Source: Stenotrophomonas mori (lineage in GTDB: Bacteria; Pseudomonadota; Gammaproteobacteria; Xanthomonadales; Xanthomonadaceae). From it: a DNA stretch of 64,000 nucleotides. Position 1 is the stretch's first letter, and each line of letters begins with the position of its first letter. The stretch spans positions 248,001 to 312,000 of the forward strand of contig NZ_JAIKTS010000001.1 of NCBI RefSeq assembly GCF_023556335.1, written 5' to 3'. Made by a program: the position numbers and the translations under genes. Positions 1-9,386 of the stretch are shown one piece after another. The notes under the pieces were generated by a model. The model was not told where the DNA came from, did not search any database, and saw nothing but the letters and a program-made list of their open reading frames with translations.

Positions 1-1497
1 GCCGATCCGCTGGCGGCCGCGCTGCAGTTCATGGATGGCGACCCGCGTATCGTGGGCGACCTGGACAACGGCGGCAGCGTGATCCTGCCGGGCGGCGGCA
101 GCAGCGGCACCGTCGCGGGCGACTACCTCCAGCGCGCCGGCGCGCGGTTGCTGATCGCGCTGGGGGCGAAGGCCTTGCAGGTCGAGGGCACCGCCACGCT
201 CGGCGGAGGCGTGCTGATCAACGGCATGGTCGGCGGCTATGTGCCGCAGGACGGCAAGCGCCAGGACCTGGTGCATGCCGACGGCGGGGTGAGCGGCGCG
301 TTCACGGACCCGGTGGAAGTGACCCGGGACGCCGGCGTGGCGCTGCTGGACGCGCAGTACGACTATGACGCCCACACGGCCTGGCTGCGGCTGGAGCGGG
401 TCGAGGCGGTACAGGCGGCCGCGGCCGGTGGCGCCCGCGCGCTGGCGGTGGCGCGGCAGGTGGACCGGGCATTCGAGCTGCTCGATGGCGATGCGCAGCT
501 GCAGGGCAGCACCTTCGCGGCGGCGGCCGCCGCACTGCAGCGGGGCGGCGGCGGCTTCGACGGACTGGGCCGCCGTCTGGAAAGCCTGTCCGGCCGGGCG
601 CATGCCACGGCGGCGGCGATGACCTTCGACAGCATCGACCTGCACCGTCGCGCGCTGTCCGCGCAGTTCGCCGAGCGTGCCGCCGGTCCGCCGCCGTCCG
701 GCAGCTGGATGCGCGCGCTGGGCGGCGGTGGACAAGGCGGCTACCTGGGGGGCGACTACCGGGTGGGCGGCTGGATGCTGGGCCATGAAAGGGGCCTCGG
801 CCGCACCGGTGTGCTCGGCATCGCCTTCGGGGAAGCCCATGCCAGCCTGTTCGCCGCGGACTGGCAGGACCGCGGTCGCGACCGCCAGACACAGTCGCAG
901 CTGTACGCGGGCGGGCGGTTCGGCCGGTTCCATGTGCTGGGGCAGGCCGGGGTCGGCCACTATCAGCGCGAGATCGACCGCGGGCTGCTGCTGGGCGATA
1001 TGCGTACCGGTACGCAGGCGCGCTACAGCGGCCGTTTCCTGGCGGGCAGCGTGGAGGGCGGCTACCGCCTCGGCCAGGACCGGGCGTCGCTCACGCCGTA
1101 TCTGGGCGCCGACTACGGGCGCATCGACAGCGCGGGGTTCCGCGAGCAGGGCGGCGACGGGTTCGGGCTGCGTGCCGGTGGCTGGAGCAGCCGCCGCCTG
1201 CAGGGGCTGGCGGGCCTGCGTGGCCAGTACCGGTGGCGGACCGTCGCCTTCAACGGCTATGCGGAGTGGCAGCGGGCGCTGTCCGGCCAGGGCGGGGTGC
1301 TGGAGGCCGGCTTCGTGGGCGTGGATGCCTGGGCGCCGCTGGCCGGCCTGCAGCCGGCCGGGTCGGGCGGGTTGTTCGGGGTGTCGGCGCAGGCCGGGCT
1401 GCCGGGCGGTGCGCGGCTGGCGCTGGGCTACGACCAGCGCATCGGCCCGCGCGCCGGCCAGCGCCAGGTCTCGCTGCAGCTTTCCCGGGCGTTCTGA
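1..1497 (+). CDS. Autotransporter, C-terminal part (5' end outside window)
   Basis: The frame is open from base 1, so the start lies upstream. The last ~270 residues look like a type V secretion beta-barrel: alternating aromatic and small residues, repeated Gly-Tyr strands, and a C-terminal Phe (ending SRAF) as recognised by the BAM complex. Before the barrel is a linker helix region (DSIDLHRRALSAQF) of the kind found in xanthomonad serine-protease autotransporters, preceded by passenger beta-helix-like sequence rich in Gly. The barrel sits in the outer membrane and exports the passenger. The passenger's function cannot be judged here; an S8 protease is possible but is an inference from the family. 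GC content matches the neighbours. Confidence 0.85.
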   Translation, partial: ADPLAAALQFMDGDPRIVGDLDNGGSVILPGGGSSGTVAGDYLQRAGARLLIALGAKALQVEGTATLGGGVLINGMVGGYVPQDGKRQDLVHADGGVSGAFTDPVEVTRDAGVALLDAQYDYDAHTAWLRLERVEAVQAAAAGGARALAVARQVDRAFELLDGDAQLQGSTFAAAAAALQRGGGGFDGLGRRLESLSGRAHATAAAMTFDSIDLHRRALSAQFAERAAGPPPSGSWMRALGGGGQGGYLGGDYRVGGWMLGHERGLGRTGVLGIAFGEAHASLFAADWQDRGRDRQTQSQLYAGGRFGRFHVLGQAGVGHYQREIDRGLLLGDMRTGTQARYSGRFLAGSVEGGYRLGQDRASLTPYLGADYGRIDSAGFREQGGDGFGLRAGGWSSRRLQGLAGLRGQYRWRTVAFNGYAEWQRALSGQGGVLEAGFVGVDAWAPLAGLQPAGSGGLFGVSAQAGLPGGARLALGYDQRIGPRAGQRQVSLQLSRAF

Positions 1498-1557
1498 GGC
1501 GGCCGCGAAGCGGATGCGATGGCGAGGAGCCGGCCAGCGCGCGCCGTGGCGGCCGGG

Positions 1558-2655
1558 CTACTCGCCGCGCAGCCGGCTCATGCGCGGCGCGGTGCGGCCC
1601 AGCGGCAGCTTCAACTTGCCGATCGATGCGATGCGGGTCTCGGCGATGCGGTCGGCCGCGCGCTGCGGGGAGATGCCGTCGCGCTCGGACAGGTCGAAGA
1701 TCCTGCCGAGGTTGTGGTAGATGCTGCGGATCAGGCGCATGGCGCGCTCGCGGTTGTAGCCGTCGATCTCCAGCGAGACATTCATCACGCCCCCGGCGTT
1801 GACCGCGTAGTCCGGCGCCCAGAGGATGCCGCGCTGGTGCAGGGCATCGCCGACCTCGTGGCTGGCCAGCTGGTTGTTGGCGGTGCCGCAGACGATCTTC
1901 ACCTTGAGCCGTTCCAGCGTGTCCAGGCCGATCCCTCCCTCCATCGCGCAGGGCGCGAGCACGTCGGCGGCGACGTCGTAGATGGCGTCGGGCTTGACCG
2001 CTTCGCAGCCGTAGTCCTCGACCGCGCGCTGCAGCAGCACCGGGTCCAGGTCGGTCACGTACAACTTGGCGCCCCGTTCGCGCAGCAGCTTCACCAGCTC
2101 CATGCCGATATGGCCCAGGCCCTGCACGGCGATGCTGACCTTGCCCACTTCCTCATGGCCGAACCGGCGGTTGACCGAGGCCATCAGCGCCTGCAGCGCT
2201 CCGTAGGCGGTGAACGGCGCCGGGTCGCCGGAGCCGCCGTGGACCTGGTGCACGCCGGTGACCGAGCCGGTCTCCAGGTAGATCTGCTCCATGTCGTTGA
2301 CGTCGGTGCCGACGTCCTCGGCGGTGATGTAGCGGCCGCCCAGGGCATCGACGCAGCGGCCGAAGGCGCGGAACAGCACTTCGCTCTTGTCGGTGCGCGG
2401 GTCGCCGATGATCACCGCCTTGCCACCGCCGATGTTCAGGCCTGCCAGGGCGTTCTTGTAGGTCATGGTGCGGCTCAGGCGCAGCACGTCGCGCAGGGCG
2501 TCGTCGCTGTTGCCGTAGGGGCGCATGCGCACCCCCCCGAGGGCGGGGCCGAGGACGGTGCTGTGCAGGGCGATGATCGCCTTCAGGCCGGCGTCGGGGT
2601 TGTGGCAGAACACGACCTGTTCGTGGCCGGAAGTGGCAAGGGTTTCGAAAAGCAT
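1558..2655 (-). CDS. ldh: Leucine dehydrogenase-like Glu/Leu/Phe/Val dehydrogenase
   Basis: A 365-residue enzyme that should catalyse NAD-dependent oxidative deamination of branched-chain amino acids in the cytoplasm. Family features seen: the glycine-rich substrate region with the catalytic lysine (NIGGGKAVIIGD) and a Rossmann dinucleotide motif (GLGHIG). Length is normal for leucine dehydrogenase. I chose the ATG at 2655 because GGAG lies about 6 bases upstream and the protein then starts MLFETLATSGHEQ, as in homologues; an in-frame ATG at 2742 would add 29 residues without a ribosome site. It is transcribed divergently from the LD-carboxypeptidase. Substrate choice within the family (Leu, Val, Phe) is inferred. 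Confidence 0.88.
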   Translation of the reverse strand: MLFETLATSGHEQVVFCHNPDAGLKAIIALHSTVLGPALGGVRMRPYGNSDDALRDVLRLSRTMTYKNALAGLNIGGGKAVIIGDPRTDKSEVLFRAFGRCVDALGGRYITAEDVGTDVNDMEQIYLETGSVTGVHQVHGGSGDPAPFTAYGALQALMASVNRRFGHEEVGKVSIAVQGLGHIGMELVKLLRERGAKLYVTDLDPVLLQRAVEDYGCEAVKPDAIYDVAADVLAPCAMEGGIGLDTLERLKVKIVCGTANNQLASHEVGDALHQRGILWAPDYAVNAGGVMNVSLEIDGYNRERAMRLIRSIYHNLGRIFDLSERDGISPQRAADRIAETRIASIGKLKLPLGRTAPRMSRLRGE

Positions 2656-3315
2656 GGAAGCTCCGATGGGCGTTGCTGCGACAACGTCCTTGATCCTGCA
2701 GGCAACGGGCGGGCCAGAAAACAAAAATGCGACATCGTCCATGGGGTGACGGGGTCGCGTGGCGGCATTCTACTGCATCGGGCCGCGGCCCGGCCTTCAC
2801 CTGGCGCGCAGGGCACGGCGGTCCTGTCACGCCGCGCTGCAACCGGACCTGCGGCGGTGCCGGACCCGCCATCGGGTCCGTTGGAAGCTGGGGGCTGCCT
2901 GGCCATGACTTCTCCCGCCGCCGCCTTCCCGCGCCCCGCCAAGGAAGGTCATCCGTTGCGTGTCGTCACCGCCGCCAGCCTGTTCGATGGCCACGACGCA
3001 GTGATCAACATCCTGCGCCGGCTGATCCAGGTACAGGGCGCCACAACCGCGCGGTGGAGGACGGGGCGCGCGGTGCGCTGCGCGCCGCGCGCAAGCAGTG
3101 GAAGCGCCACCGCGATGGGCCATGACAGAACGTGCGGAATCCATGCCGTGCGGTTATGGATGCAGTGCGATGCCATCATCGCGAAATGTATCCAATGCCT
3201 TGCATCACGCGCTTTCCCCATGCGCGATGCCGGCTTTCCCTGCCATCGGACCGTACTGTCGGGCGGACGAAGCGATTGCTACTCTCGAACGGACGTTTCC
3301 CCTACAGGTGATGGC
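2656..3315. other. Gene-free interval between divergent genes
   Basis: 660 bases separate the divergent leucine dehydrogenase and LD-carboxypeptidase genes. Several open frames exist but their translations are Arg/Ala/Pro-rich and look like GC-driven noise. I see no RNA gene. The middle (about 3100-3300) is less GC-rich than its surroundings and should hold the promoter of the rightward gene; a candidate extended -10 is described separately. Confidence 0.5.
3280..3285 (+). promoter_or_regulatory. Candidate -10 (TACTCT) for the LD-carboxypeptidase gene
   Basis: TACTCT preceded by TTGC (extended -10 form TGnTAnnnT) lies 30 bases before the ATG at 3316. The same TGCTAnnnT pattern recurs before other genes in this window. 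No clear -35 is visible. Confidence 0.4.
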
Positions 3316-4371
3316 ATGGACAGACGGCGGTTCATTGGCGGTACGGCGTTGGCGGGAGCCTTGTTGCCCCTGGTGGGCGTGGGCGCCGCGCAGGCGGCGT
3401 CGCCGCGTACGGGTGCTGGACGGCTGCTCGCGGCCGGGCTCCGGAAGGGCGATACCGTGGGGCTGGTCAGCCCGTCGGCGGCCAGCAGCGAGGAGCTCAG
3501 CCTGCAACTGGCGCAGGAAGCCATGGAGGCGTTCGGGCTGAAGGTGAAGACCGGGGCGCACTACGGCGCCCGCTACGGGCACCTGGCGGGCACCGATGCC
3601 GAGCGCGCCGGCGACCTGAACGCGATGTTCGCCGACCGCGAGGTCAAGGCCATCGTCTGCGTGCGTGGCGGCTCCGGCGCGGCGCGCCTGCTGCCGCTGC
3701 TGGACTATGCCGCCATCCGCGCCAACCCGAAGATCCTGCTGGGCTATTCGGACATCACCGCGCTGCACTGCGCGATCCAGGCCCGCACCGGGCTGGTGAC
3801 CTTCCACGGGCAGGTCGGCTCGGGCAGCTGGAACGCTTTCAACGCCGACCAGTTCGAGCGCCTGTTCTTCGGGCGCGAGCTGATGGACTACCGCAACCGC
3901 GTGGAGGCCGGGGACGAACTGGTGCCGCGCAAGAACCGCACCCGCACCATCACCGGCGGCAAGGTGCGCGGCGAGCTGGTGGGCGGCAACCTCACGGTGC
4001 TCACGGCGCTGGCCGGCTCGTCCTACCTGCCCGACTTCGCCGGCAAGATCCTGTTCCTGGAAGAGGTGTCCGAGGCGCCCTACCGGGTGGACCGCATGTT
4101 CAGCACCTTGAAGCTGATGGGGGCGCTGGACCAGATCGCCGGCTTCGTCTTCGGCGAATGCACCGACTGCAGCCCCGGCGATGGCTACGGCTCGCTGACC
4201 CTGGACCAGATCTTCGCGGACTTCATCGCGCCGCTGAAGATCCCGGCCTACCGCGGGGCGATGATCGGCCACATCCGCGAGCAGTTCATCGTGCCGATGG
4301 GCGGCCGCGTGGAGCTGGACGCCGACGCCGGCAGCTTCCGGCTGCTCGACCCGGTGCTCGCCGCCCCCTGA
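3316..4371 (+). CDS. LD-carboxypeptidase, S66 family, Tat-exported
   Basis: A 351-residue S66-family peptidase, expected to cleave the L,D bond of murein tetrapeptides during peptidoglycan recycling. The N-terminus has a twin-arginine signal (MDRRRFIGG, then a hydrophobic stretch ending AAQA), so it is probably exported folded, whereas E. coli LdcA is cytoplasmic. The catalytic set is recognisable: nucleophile Ser145 in LGYSDIT, a Glu in LFLEEVSEAPYRVD, and a His in MIGHIREQF. The start is the ATG at 3316, where the Tat signal begins. Monocistronic. It could alternatively act on a microcin-type peptide (MccF subgroup), but muropeptide processing is the likelier role. Confidence 0.88.
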   Translation: MDRRRFIGGTALAGALLPLVGVGAAQAASPRTGAGRLLAAGLRKGDTVGLVSPSAASSEELSLQLAQEAMEAFGLKVKTGAHYGARYGHLAGTDAERAGDLNAMFADREVKAIVCVRGGSGAARLLPLLDYAAIRANPKILLGYSDITALHCAIQARTGLVTFHGQVGSGSWNAFNADQFERLFFGRELMDYRNRVEAGDELVPRKNRTRTITGGKVRGELVGGNLTVLTALAGSSYLPDFAGKILFLEEVSEAPYRVDRMFSTLKLMGALDQIAGFVFGECTDCSPGDGYGSLTLDQIFADFIAPLKIPAYRGAMIGHIREQFIVPMGGRVELDADAGSFRLLDPVLAAP

Positions 4372-4567
4372 GGCGTGTCCAGGCGCCGTGCGGCAGGGAC
4401 CGCGACGGCGCCATCGCGGTGCCGCCGCTGCCGGACGTCGGCCCGCCGAGGGGGCGTCCGGGGCAAGGCGCCGCGGAGCCGGCCCGGGGAGGGCGGCCCG
4501 GGGCACGGTTCCGTGCGCGGGCGCACGTTGTGTGGCGCTCTGCACCCGGGCCGGCGGGACGGGCTTC

Positions 4568-4573
4568 TATACT
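4568..4573 (+). promoter_or_regulatory. Candidate -10 (TATACT) for the amidohydrolase gene
   Basis: TATACT lies 47 bases before the ATG at 4620 in an otherwise very GC-rich spacer. No convincing -35 hexamer at 16-18 bases. Confidence 0.45.
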
Positions 4574-4619
4574 GGCGGCTGCGCCGGATCCGGCGCCGTC
4601 CCCTCCAGGAGATTCCGCC

Positions 4620-5972
4620 ATGCCGCTTGCCCGCCTGATGCGTCCCTTGTCGTTGCTGTGGGCCCTGTGCCTGGCCGTTCCCGCGCTGGCGCAGGGCACC
4701 GCACCGGTGCCGGCGGATGCGGACCTGCTGTTCCGCGACGTGCGGGTGCTGGACACGGCGCACGGACGGCTGGGCGCGCGCACCGACGTGCTGGTGCGCG
4801 GCAACCGCATCGCGCGCATCGGCGCCGTCGCGGCCGATTCCGCGGGCGCCGCACGGGTCATCGAGGGCCGCGGCCGCACGCTGATGCCGGGGCTGATCGA
4901 CGCGCACTGGCACAGCACCTTCACCGCGCTGTCGCAGGCGGACCTGGTGGCGTCGGCCGGCGCTCCGGACGCCCTGGCGGCCAAGGTGGCGGCCGAGTCC
5001 GAACAGACCCTGCTGCGCGGGTTCACCAGCGTGCGCGATGTCGGCGGCCCGGTCTTCGAGCTCAAGCGGGCGATCGACGCCGGTCAGGTGCGCGGGCCGC
5101 GCATCTGGCCCGCAGGCGCCACCATCAGCCAGACCGCCGGGCATGGCGACATGCGCCAGCCGCACGAGCGCTCGCGCCGGTTCTTCGGCAAGCCGGCGCT
5201 GGCCGAGGAAATGGGCGCCACCTTCATCGCCGACGGCCGCGACGAAGTGCTGACCGCGGTGCGCGAGAACCTGCGCATGGGCGCCAGCCAGATCAAGCTG
5301 ATGGCCGGCGGCGGTACTTCCTCGGCCTACGATCCGGTGGATGTCACCCAGTACACCCTGGACGAGATGCGCGCGGCGGTCGAGGCGGCCGAGGACTGGG
5401 GGACCTACGTCACCGTGCACGCCTACACGGTGCGTGCGGTGCGCCGCGCCATCGAGGCCGGCGTGAAGTGCGTCGAGCACGGGCAGCTGCTGGACAGGGA
5501 GACCCTGGAGCTGATGGCCCGGCGCGGCGTGTGGCTGTCCAGCCAGACCCTGCGGCCCAGCACCGAGAGCATGGATCCGCTGCGCCGCGAAAAGCGCAAG
5601 CCGGTCCTGGAGGGTCAGGCGCGGATGTGGGCGATGGCCAAGCAGGCCGGGGTGCGGCTGGCCTGGGGCACCGATTTCCTGTTCGAGCCGGCGCTCAATG
5701 CCGAGCAGAACGCCTTCATCCTGGGCCTGCGCGAATGGTTCACGCCGGCCGAGATCCTGAAGATGGTCACCCACGACAATGCCGAACTGCTGGCGCTGTC
5801 GGGCCTGCGTAGTCCCTACAGCGGGCGCCTGGGCGTGGTCGAGGAGGGCGCGCTGGCCGACCTGCTGCTGGTCGAGGGCGACCCGCTGCAGGACCTGCAG
5901 GTGATCGCCGACCCGGCGCGCAACTTCGCGGTCATCGTCAAGGACGGCAAGGTCGTCAAGAACGCCGACTGA
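4620..5972 (+). CDS. Secreted metal-dependent amidohydrolase
   Basis: 450 residues. An N-terminal signal peptide (hydrophobic core ending ALAQG) sends it to the periplasm. It has the amidohydrolase TIM-barrel metal motifs: HWH after strand 1 (GLIDAHWHS), a Lys in the segment SQIKLMAGGGTSS, His in TVHAYT and VEHGQ, and an Asp in WGTDF. The set resembles imidazolonepropionase-like and prolidase-like amidohydrolases that hydrolyse small peptides or cyclic amides; the substrate cannot be read from sequence. Start supported by AGGAG 8 bases upstream. Convergent with the efflux operon. Confidence 0.85.
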   Translation: MPLARLMRPLSLLWALCLAVPALAQGTAPVPADADLLFRDVRVLDTAHGRLGARTDVLVRGNRIARIGAVAADSAGAARVIEGRGRTLMPGLIDAHWHSTFTALSQADLVASAGAPDALAAKVAAESEQTLLRGFTSVRDVGGPVFELKRAIDAGQVRGPRIWPAGATISQTAGHGDMRQPHERSRRFFGKPALAEEMGATFIADGRDEVLTAVRENLRMGASQIKLMAGGGTSSAYDPVDVTQYTLDEMRAAVEAAEDWGTYVTVHAYTVRAVRRAIEAGVKCVEHGQLLDRETLELMARRGVWLSSQTLRPSTESMDPLRREKRKPVLEGQARMWAMAKQAGVRLAWGTDFLFEPALNAEQNAFILGLREWFTPAEILKMVTHDNAELLALSGLRSPYSGRLGVVEEGALADLLLVEGDPLQDLQVIADPARNFAVIVKDGKVVKNAD

Positions 5973-6006
5973 GGCTGCCGGCGGGCGCCATGTCCGGCGC
6001 CGCCGC

Positions 6007-7437
6007 TCAGCCGGCGGTGCCGCCGCCCAGCGCCTTGTACAGGGTCACGTCGTTGACCAGCTGGCTGCGCCGGGCCTGGGCCAGCGACAGCTCGGCGTTG
6101 CGCCGGGTCTGCTGCGCTTCCAGCCAGGTGCGCAGGTCGGTGGCACCGGCGCGGTAGCGGACCTCGTACAGGCGCGCGATCTCCACCGCCTCCTCGTAGG
6201 AGGCCTGGGCGGCGTCGGCCTGCTCGGCCAGCCGCGTGCGTGCGGACAGCGCGTTGTCCACCTCGGACAGCGCGGTGTACAGGGTCCGGCGGAAGTCGTT
6301 GGCGGCGATCTGGTAGGCCAGGTCCGCCGACGTGATGTTCAGCTGCATCTGCCGGAATTTCAGGAACGGCAGGCTCAGGCCGGCCCCCAGGGTCGCCACC
6401 GGATTGCTCAGGACCTGGCCCAGGCTGGTGCTGGCGCTGCCGACCGAGCCGGTCAGGCTCAGGCTCGGGTAGTAGCTGGTGGCGGTGACCTTGATCCCGG
6501 CCAGCGACTGGCGCAGGCGCAGCTCGGCCGCGCGCAGGTCGGGGCGGCGCGCCAGCAGGTCGGCCGGCAGCCCTTCGGCCACCTCCGGGCTGTGGGCGAT
6601 GTCCAGGTTCTGCGGCTCGTCGTCCAGCGGCCAGGGCTGGCCGTCGAGCAGCACGGTCAGGGCATTGCGGGTTTCCACCCGCTGCTGCTCCAGCTGCGCC
6701 TGCGCGGCGCGCTGGCTCTCGATGTTCTGCTGTGCCTGGCGCACTTCCAGCCGCGACACCGCGCCGGCATTGAACTGCGACTGCACCAGGGTGGCGGTGC
6801 GTTCCAGCCGCTCCAGGTTGGCCTGGCCGGTGGCGATGGCCTGGTTGAGGTAGCCCAGCTGCCAGTACAGCTCGCAGCTCTGGCCGACCAGGCTGAGCGC
6901 GGTGTTCTGCAGGTCCTGAGCGGTGGCCTGCGCTTCCCAGCGGGCGATGTCGCGCTGGCCGCGCAGCTTGCCCCACAGGTCCAGCTCCCAGCCCAGCGAC
7001 ACGCTGGCGCTGTGGCTGCGCGACCAGTCGTCGCCGCTGTCGATGCGGCGGTTGCCGCTGGCGCTGGCCGAGCCGGAGGCCAGCGGCCACAGGTCGGCGC
7101 CGGCCAGCCCGGCCTGGGCGCCGGCGCGCGCCAGCCGCAGTCCGGCCGAGGCCATGTCGGTGTTGCGTTCCAGCACGCCGGCGACCAGGCGGTCCAGGCG
7201 CGGGTCGGCGAAGCCCTGCCACCACGCATCGTCGCGGACATCGCCCACGGGCGCGGTGGACGCACGTGGCACGGCCTGCACCGGCAGGTTGGCCACGGGG
7301 TCGCCGCGGCCGTAGCCGGCGGGCACCTGCAGGTCGGCGGCGGGGTCGGCACTGGGCAGGGTGGCGCAGCCGCCCAGCAGGGTGGCCAGCGCGCTGGAGA
7401 GCAGCAGGAAGCGGGGTGCGGTCATGGTCGTCTTCAT
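6007..7437 (-). CDS. TolC-like outer membrane efflux lipoprotein (NodT family)
   Basis: 476 residues. A lipobox (LLGGC, Cys24) shows it is an outer-membrane-anchored lipoprotein, and the duplicated coiled-coil/beta-strand pattern with conserved '[10 protein letters not shown]' is that of the OEP/NodT family. It should form the outer channel for the MacAB pump encoded just upstream. Its ATG overlaps the stop of macB in ATGA (7434-7437), so the two are translationally coupled. Last gene of a macA-macB-OMP operon. Confidence 0.9.
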   Translation of the reverse strand: MKTTMTAPRFLLLSSALATLLGGCATLPSADPAADLQVPAGYGRGDPVANLPVQAVPRASTAPVGDVRDDAWWQGFADPRLDRLVAGVLERNTDMASAGLRLARAGAQAGLAGADLWPLASGSASASGNRRIDSGDDWSRSHSASVSLGWELDLWGKLRGQRDIARWEAQATAQDLQNTALSLVGQSCELYWQLGYLNQAIATGQANLERLERTATLVQSQFNAGAVSRLEVRQAQQNIESQRAAQAQLEQQRVETRNALTVLLDGQPWPLDDEPQNLDIAHSPEVAEGLPADLLARRPDLRAAELRLRQSLAGIKVTATSYYPSLSLTGSVGSASTSLGQVLSNPVATLGAGLSLPFLKFRQMQLNITSADLAYQIAANDFRRTLYTALSEVDNALSARTRLAEQADAAQASYEEAVEIARLYEVRYRAGATDLRTWLEAQQTRRNAELSLAQARRSQLVNDVTLYKALGGGTAG

Positions 7438-9386
7438 TCGCGTGCCAGGGCCTCGACCGGGTCGAGCTGGGCGGCGTTGCGGGCCGGCAGGAAGCCGAAC
7501 GCCACGCCGATCAGGGTCGAGCAAGCGAAGGCGGCGGCGATCGAGCCGGTGGAGAACAGCAGGGTGAAGCTGGCGCCGAAGCTCTTGAACGCCCAGCCGA
7601 TGGCCAGCGCGAGGGCGATGCCGAGCAGGCCGCCGAGCAGGCATACCAGCACCGCCTCGATCAGGAACTGCTGGCGGATGTCGCTCTGGCGTGCGCCCAC
7701 GGCCATGCGCACGCCGATCTCGCGGGTGCGCTCGGTGACCGAGACCAGCATGATGTTCATCACCCCGATGCCGCCGACCACCAGCGCGATGGCGGCGATG
7801 GCGCCGATCAGCAGGGTCATGGTCCGGGTGGTGGACTCGATGGTCTCGCGGATCTCGGCGGTGTTGCTGAGGAAGAAGTCCTCGGTGCCGTGGCGCAGGG
7901 TCAGCAGCCGGGTGATGGCGGCCTGCGCCGCATCCATCGGGGTGTCGTCGTGCACCCGCAGGGTGATGCTGCCCAGGTGGCTCTGCCCCAGCATGCGCGC
8001 CATCACCGTGGTGTAGGGCACCCAGACGTTGAGGCTGGTGCTGCCGCCGAAGCCCATCGACTGGCGCTTGGCCACGCCGATCACCCGTGCCGGCACGTTG
8101 CCCAGCAGGATCACCTGGCCGAGCGGCGCGCCGTCCGGGAACAGCTGGGTCGCGGTGTTCTCGTCGATCACCACCACCTGTGCCAGGTCCTTGACCTCGC
8201 CGGCCTCGAAGTAGCGCCCGGTCACCAGGCTCATGCCCTTGACCCGGAAGTACTGGTCGCCGACGCCGCTGACCTGGGCCGAGGCGGCCTGGTTGCCGAC
8301 CCGCGCGGTGACCGAGCTGGACACGCTGGGGGTGGCGCTGTCGATGTAGCTCTGCGTCGCCAGCGCGTCGGCGTCGCTGCTCTTGAGCGTCTGCACCCGT
8401 GCCGAGCGCATGTCGCCGAAGCCGCGGCCGGGGTAGACGTCGATGGTGTTGGTGCCCAGCGCCGAGATGTTCTGCAGGATCTGCTGCTGGGAGCCGTTGC
8501 CCATCGCCACCACCGAGACCACCGAGGCGATGCCGATGATGATGCCGAGCATGGTCAGGAAGGTGCGCAGGCGGTGCGCGTTCATCGCCAGCAGGGCCAT
8601 GCGGAAGGCCTCGACGAAACGGTCGCGCGCGGCCTGGAAGGCGCTGCCGCCGGTCTTCACCGGCGCCGGGCGCGGCGGCTTCTGCAATGCCGGCACCTTG
8701 TCGTTGCGGCGGTCGGCGATGATCTCGCCGTCGCGGATCTCGATGATCCGCTGGGCGTGCTCGGCCACGTGCATGTCGTGGGTGACGATGATGATGGTGT
8801 GGCCTTCGGCGTGCAGCTCGCCGAGGATCTTCATCACCTCCTCGCCGGAGGCGCTGTCCAGCGCGCCGGTGGGCTCGTCGGCGAGGATCACCTCGCCGCC
8901 GTTCATCAGCGCGCGCGCGATCGACACGCGCTGCTGCTGGCCGCCGGACAGCTGGCCGGGCTTGTGGCCCATGCGGTCGTCGAGGCCCAGCCGTTCCAGC
9001 AGCGCCTCGGCGCGGGCACGGCGCGCCTCCGACGGGGTGCCGGCGTAGATCGCCGGCACTTCCACATTGCCACGCGCGTCCAGGTCGCCGAGCAGGTGGT
9101 AGCGCTGGAAGATGAAGCCGAAGTGTTCGCGCCGCAGCTCGGCCAGCTCGTCGGGCTGCATGCGCCCGGTCGCGCGCCCGGCGACGGTGTAGGAGCCGAC
9201 GGTGGGGCGGTCCAGGCAGCCGAGGATGTTCATCAGCGTCGACTTGCCCGAGCCGGACTGGCCGACGATGGCGACCATCTCGCCGGCGTGGATGTCCAGG
9301 TTGACGTCCTTGAGCACGGCGATGGTCTCCTCGCCGGCCGGGAATTCGCGGCGCAGGTCGCGCAGCTGCAGCAGCGGCGGGCTCAT
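7434..9386 (-). CDS. macB: MacB-type ABC transporter, fused ATPase and permease
   Basis: 650 residues, normal for MacB. N-terminal ATPase domain: Walker [10 protein letters not shown] (residues 42-50), signature LSGGQQQR, Walker [13 protein letters not shown]. The C-terminal half has four membrane segments, one near residue 270 and three near the end, separated by a large periplasmic domain, ending in the FtsX-like core. MacB is a mechanotransmission pump that drives export of macrolides, peptides, siderophores or toxins from the periplasm through a TolC-type channel. It overlaps macA and the OMP gene by 4 bases each. Substrate unknown. Confidence 0.94.
   Translation of the reverse strand: MSPPLLQLRDLRREFPAGEETIAVLKDVNLDIHAGEMVAIVGQSGSGKSTLMNILGCLDRPTVGSYTVAGRATGRMQPDELAELRREHFGFIFQRYHLLGDLDARGNVEVPAIYAGTPSEARRARAEALLERLGLDDRMGHKPGQLSGGQQQRVSIARALMNGGEVILADEPTGALDSASGEEVMKILGELHAEGHTIIIVTHDMHVAEHAQRIIEIRDGEIIADRRNDKVPALQKPPRPAPVKTGGSAFQAARDRFVEAFRMALLAMNAHRLRTFLTMLGIIIGIASVVSVVAMGNGSQQQILQNISALGTNTIDVYPGRGFGDMRSARVQTLKSSDADALATQSYIDSATPSVSSSVTARVGNQAASAQVSGVGDQYFRVKGMSLVTGRYFEAGEVKDLAQVVVIDENTATQLFPDGAPLGQVILLGNVPARVIGVAKRQSMGFGGSTSLNVWVPYTTVMARMLGQSHLGSITLRVHDDTPMDAAQAAITRLLTLRHGTEDFFLSNTAEIRETIESTTRTMTLLIGAIAAIALVVGGIGVMNIMLVSVTERTREIGVRMAVGARQSDIRQQFLIEAVLVCLLGGLLGIALALAIGWAFKSFGASFTLLFSTGSIAAAFACSTLIGVAFGFLPARNAAQLDPVEALARE

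Noticed and set aside
2656-2742. N-terminal extension of leucine dehydrogenase from ATG 2742
   Set aside because: No ribosome site, and homologues start at the MLFET position which has GGAG upstream.
1519-3315. Long plus-strand open frame reading into the LD-carboxypeptidase gene
   Set aside because: It runs antisense to leucine dehydrogenase and has GC-skewed noise composition; the real gene begins at the Tat signal at 3316.
3205-4545. 446-codon minus-strand frame across the LD-carboxypeptidase gene
   Set aside because: Rich in Arg/Ala/Gly/His with no motif; it is the antisense shadow of a confident gene.
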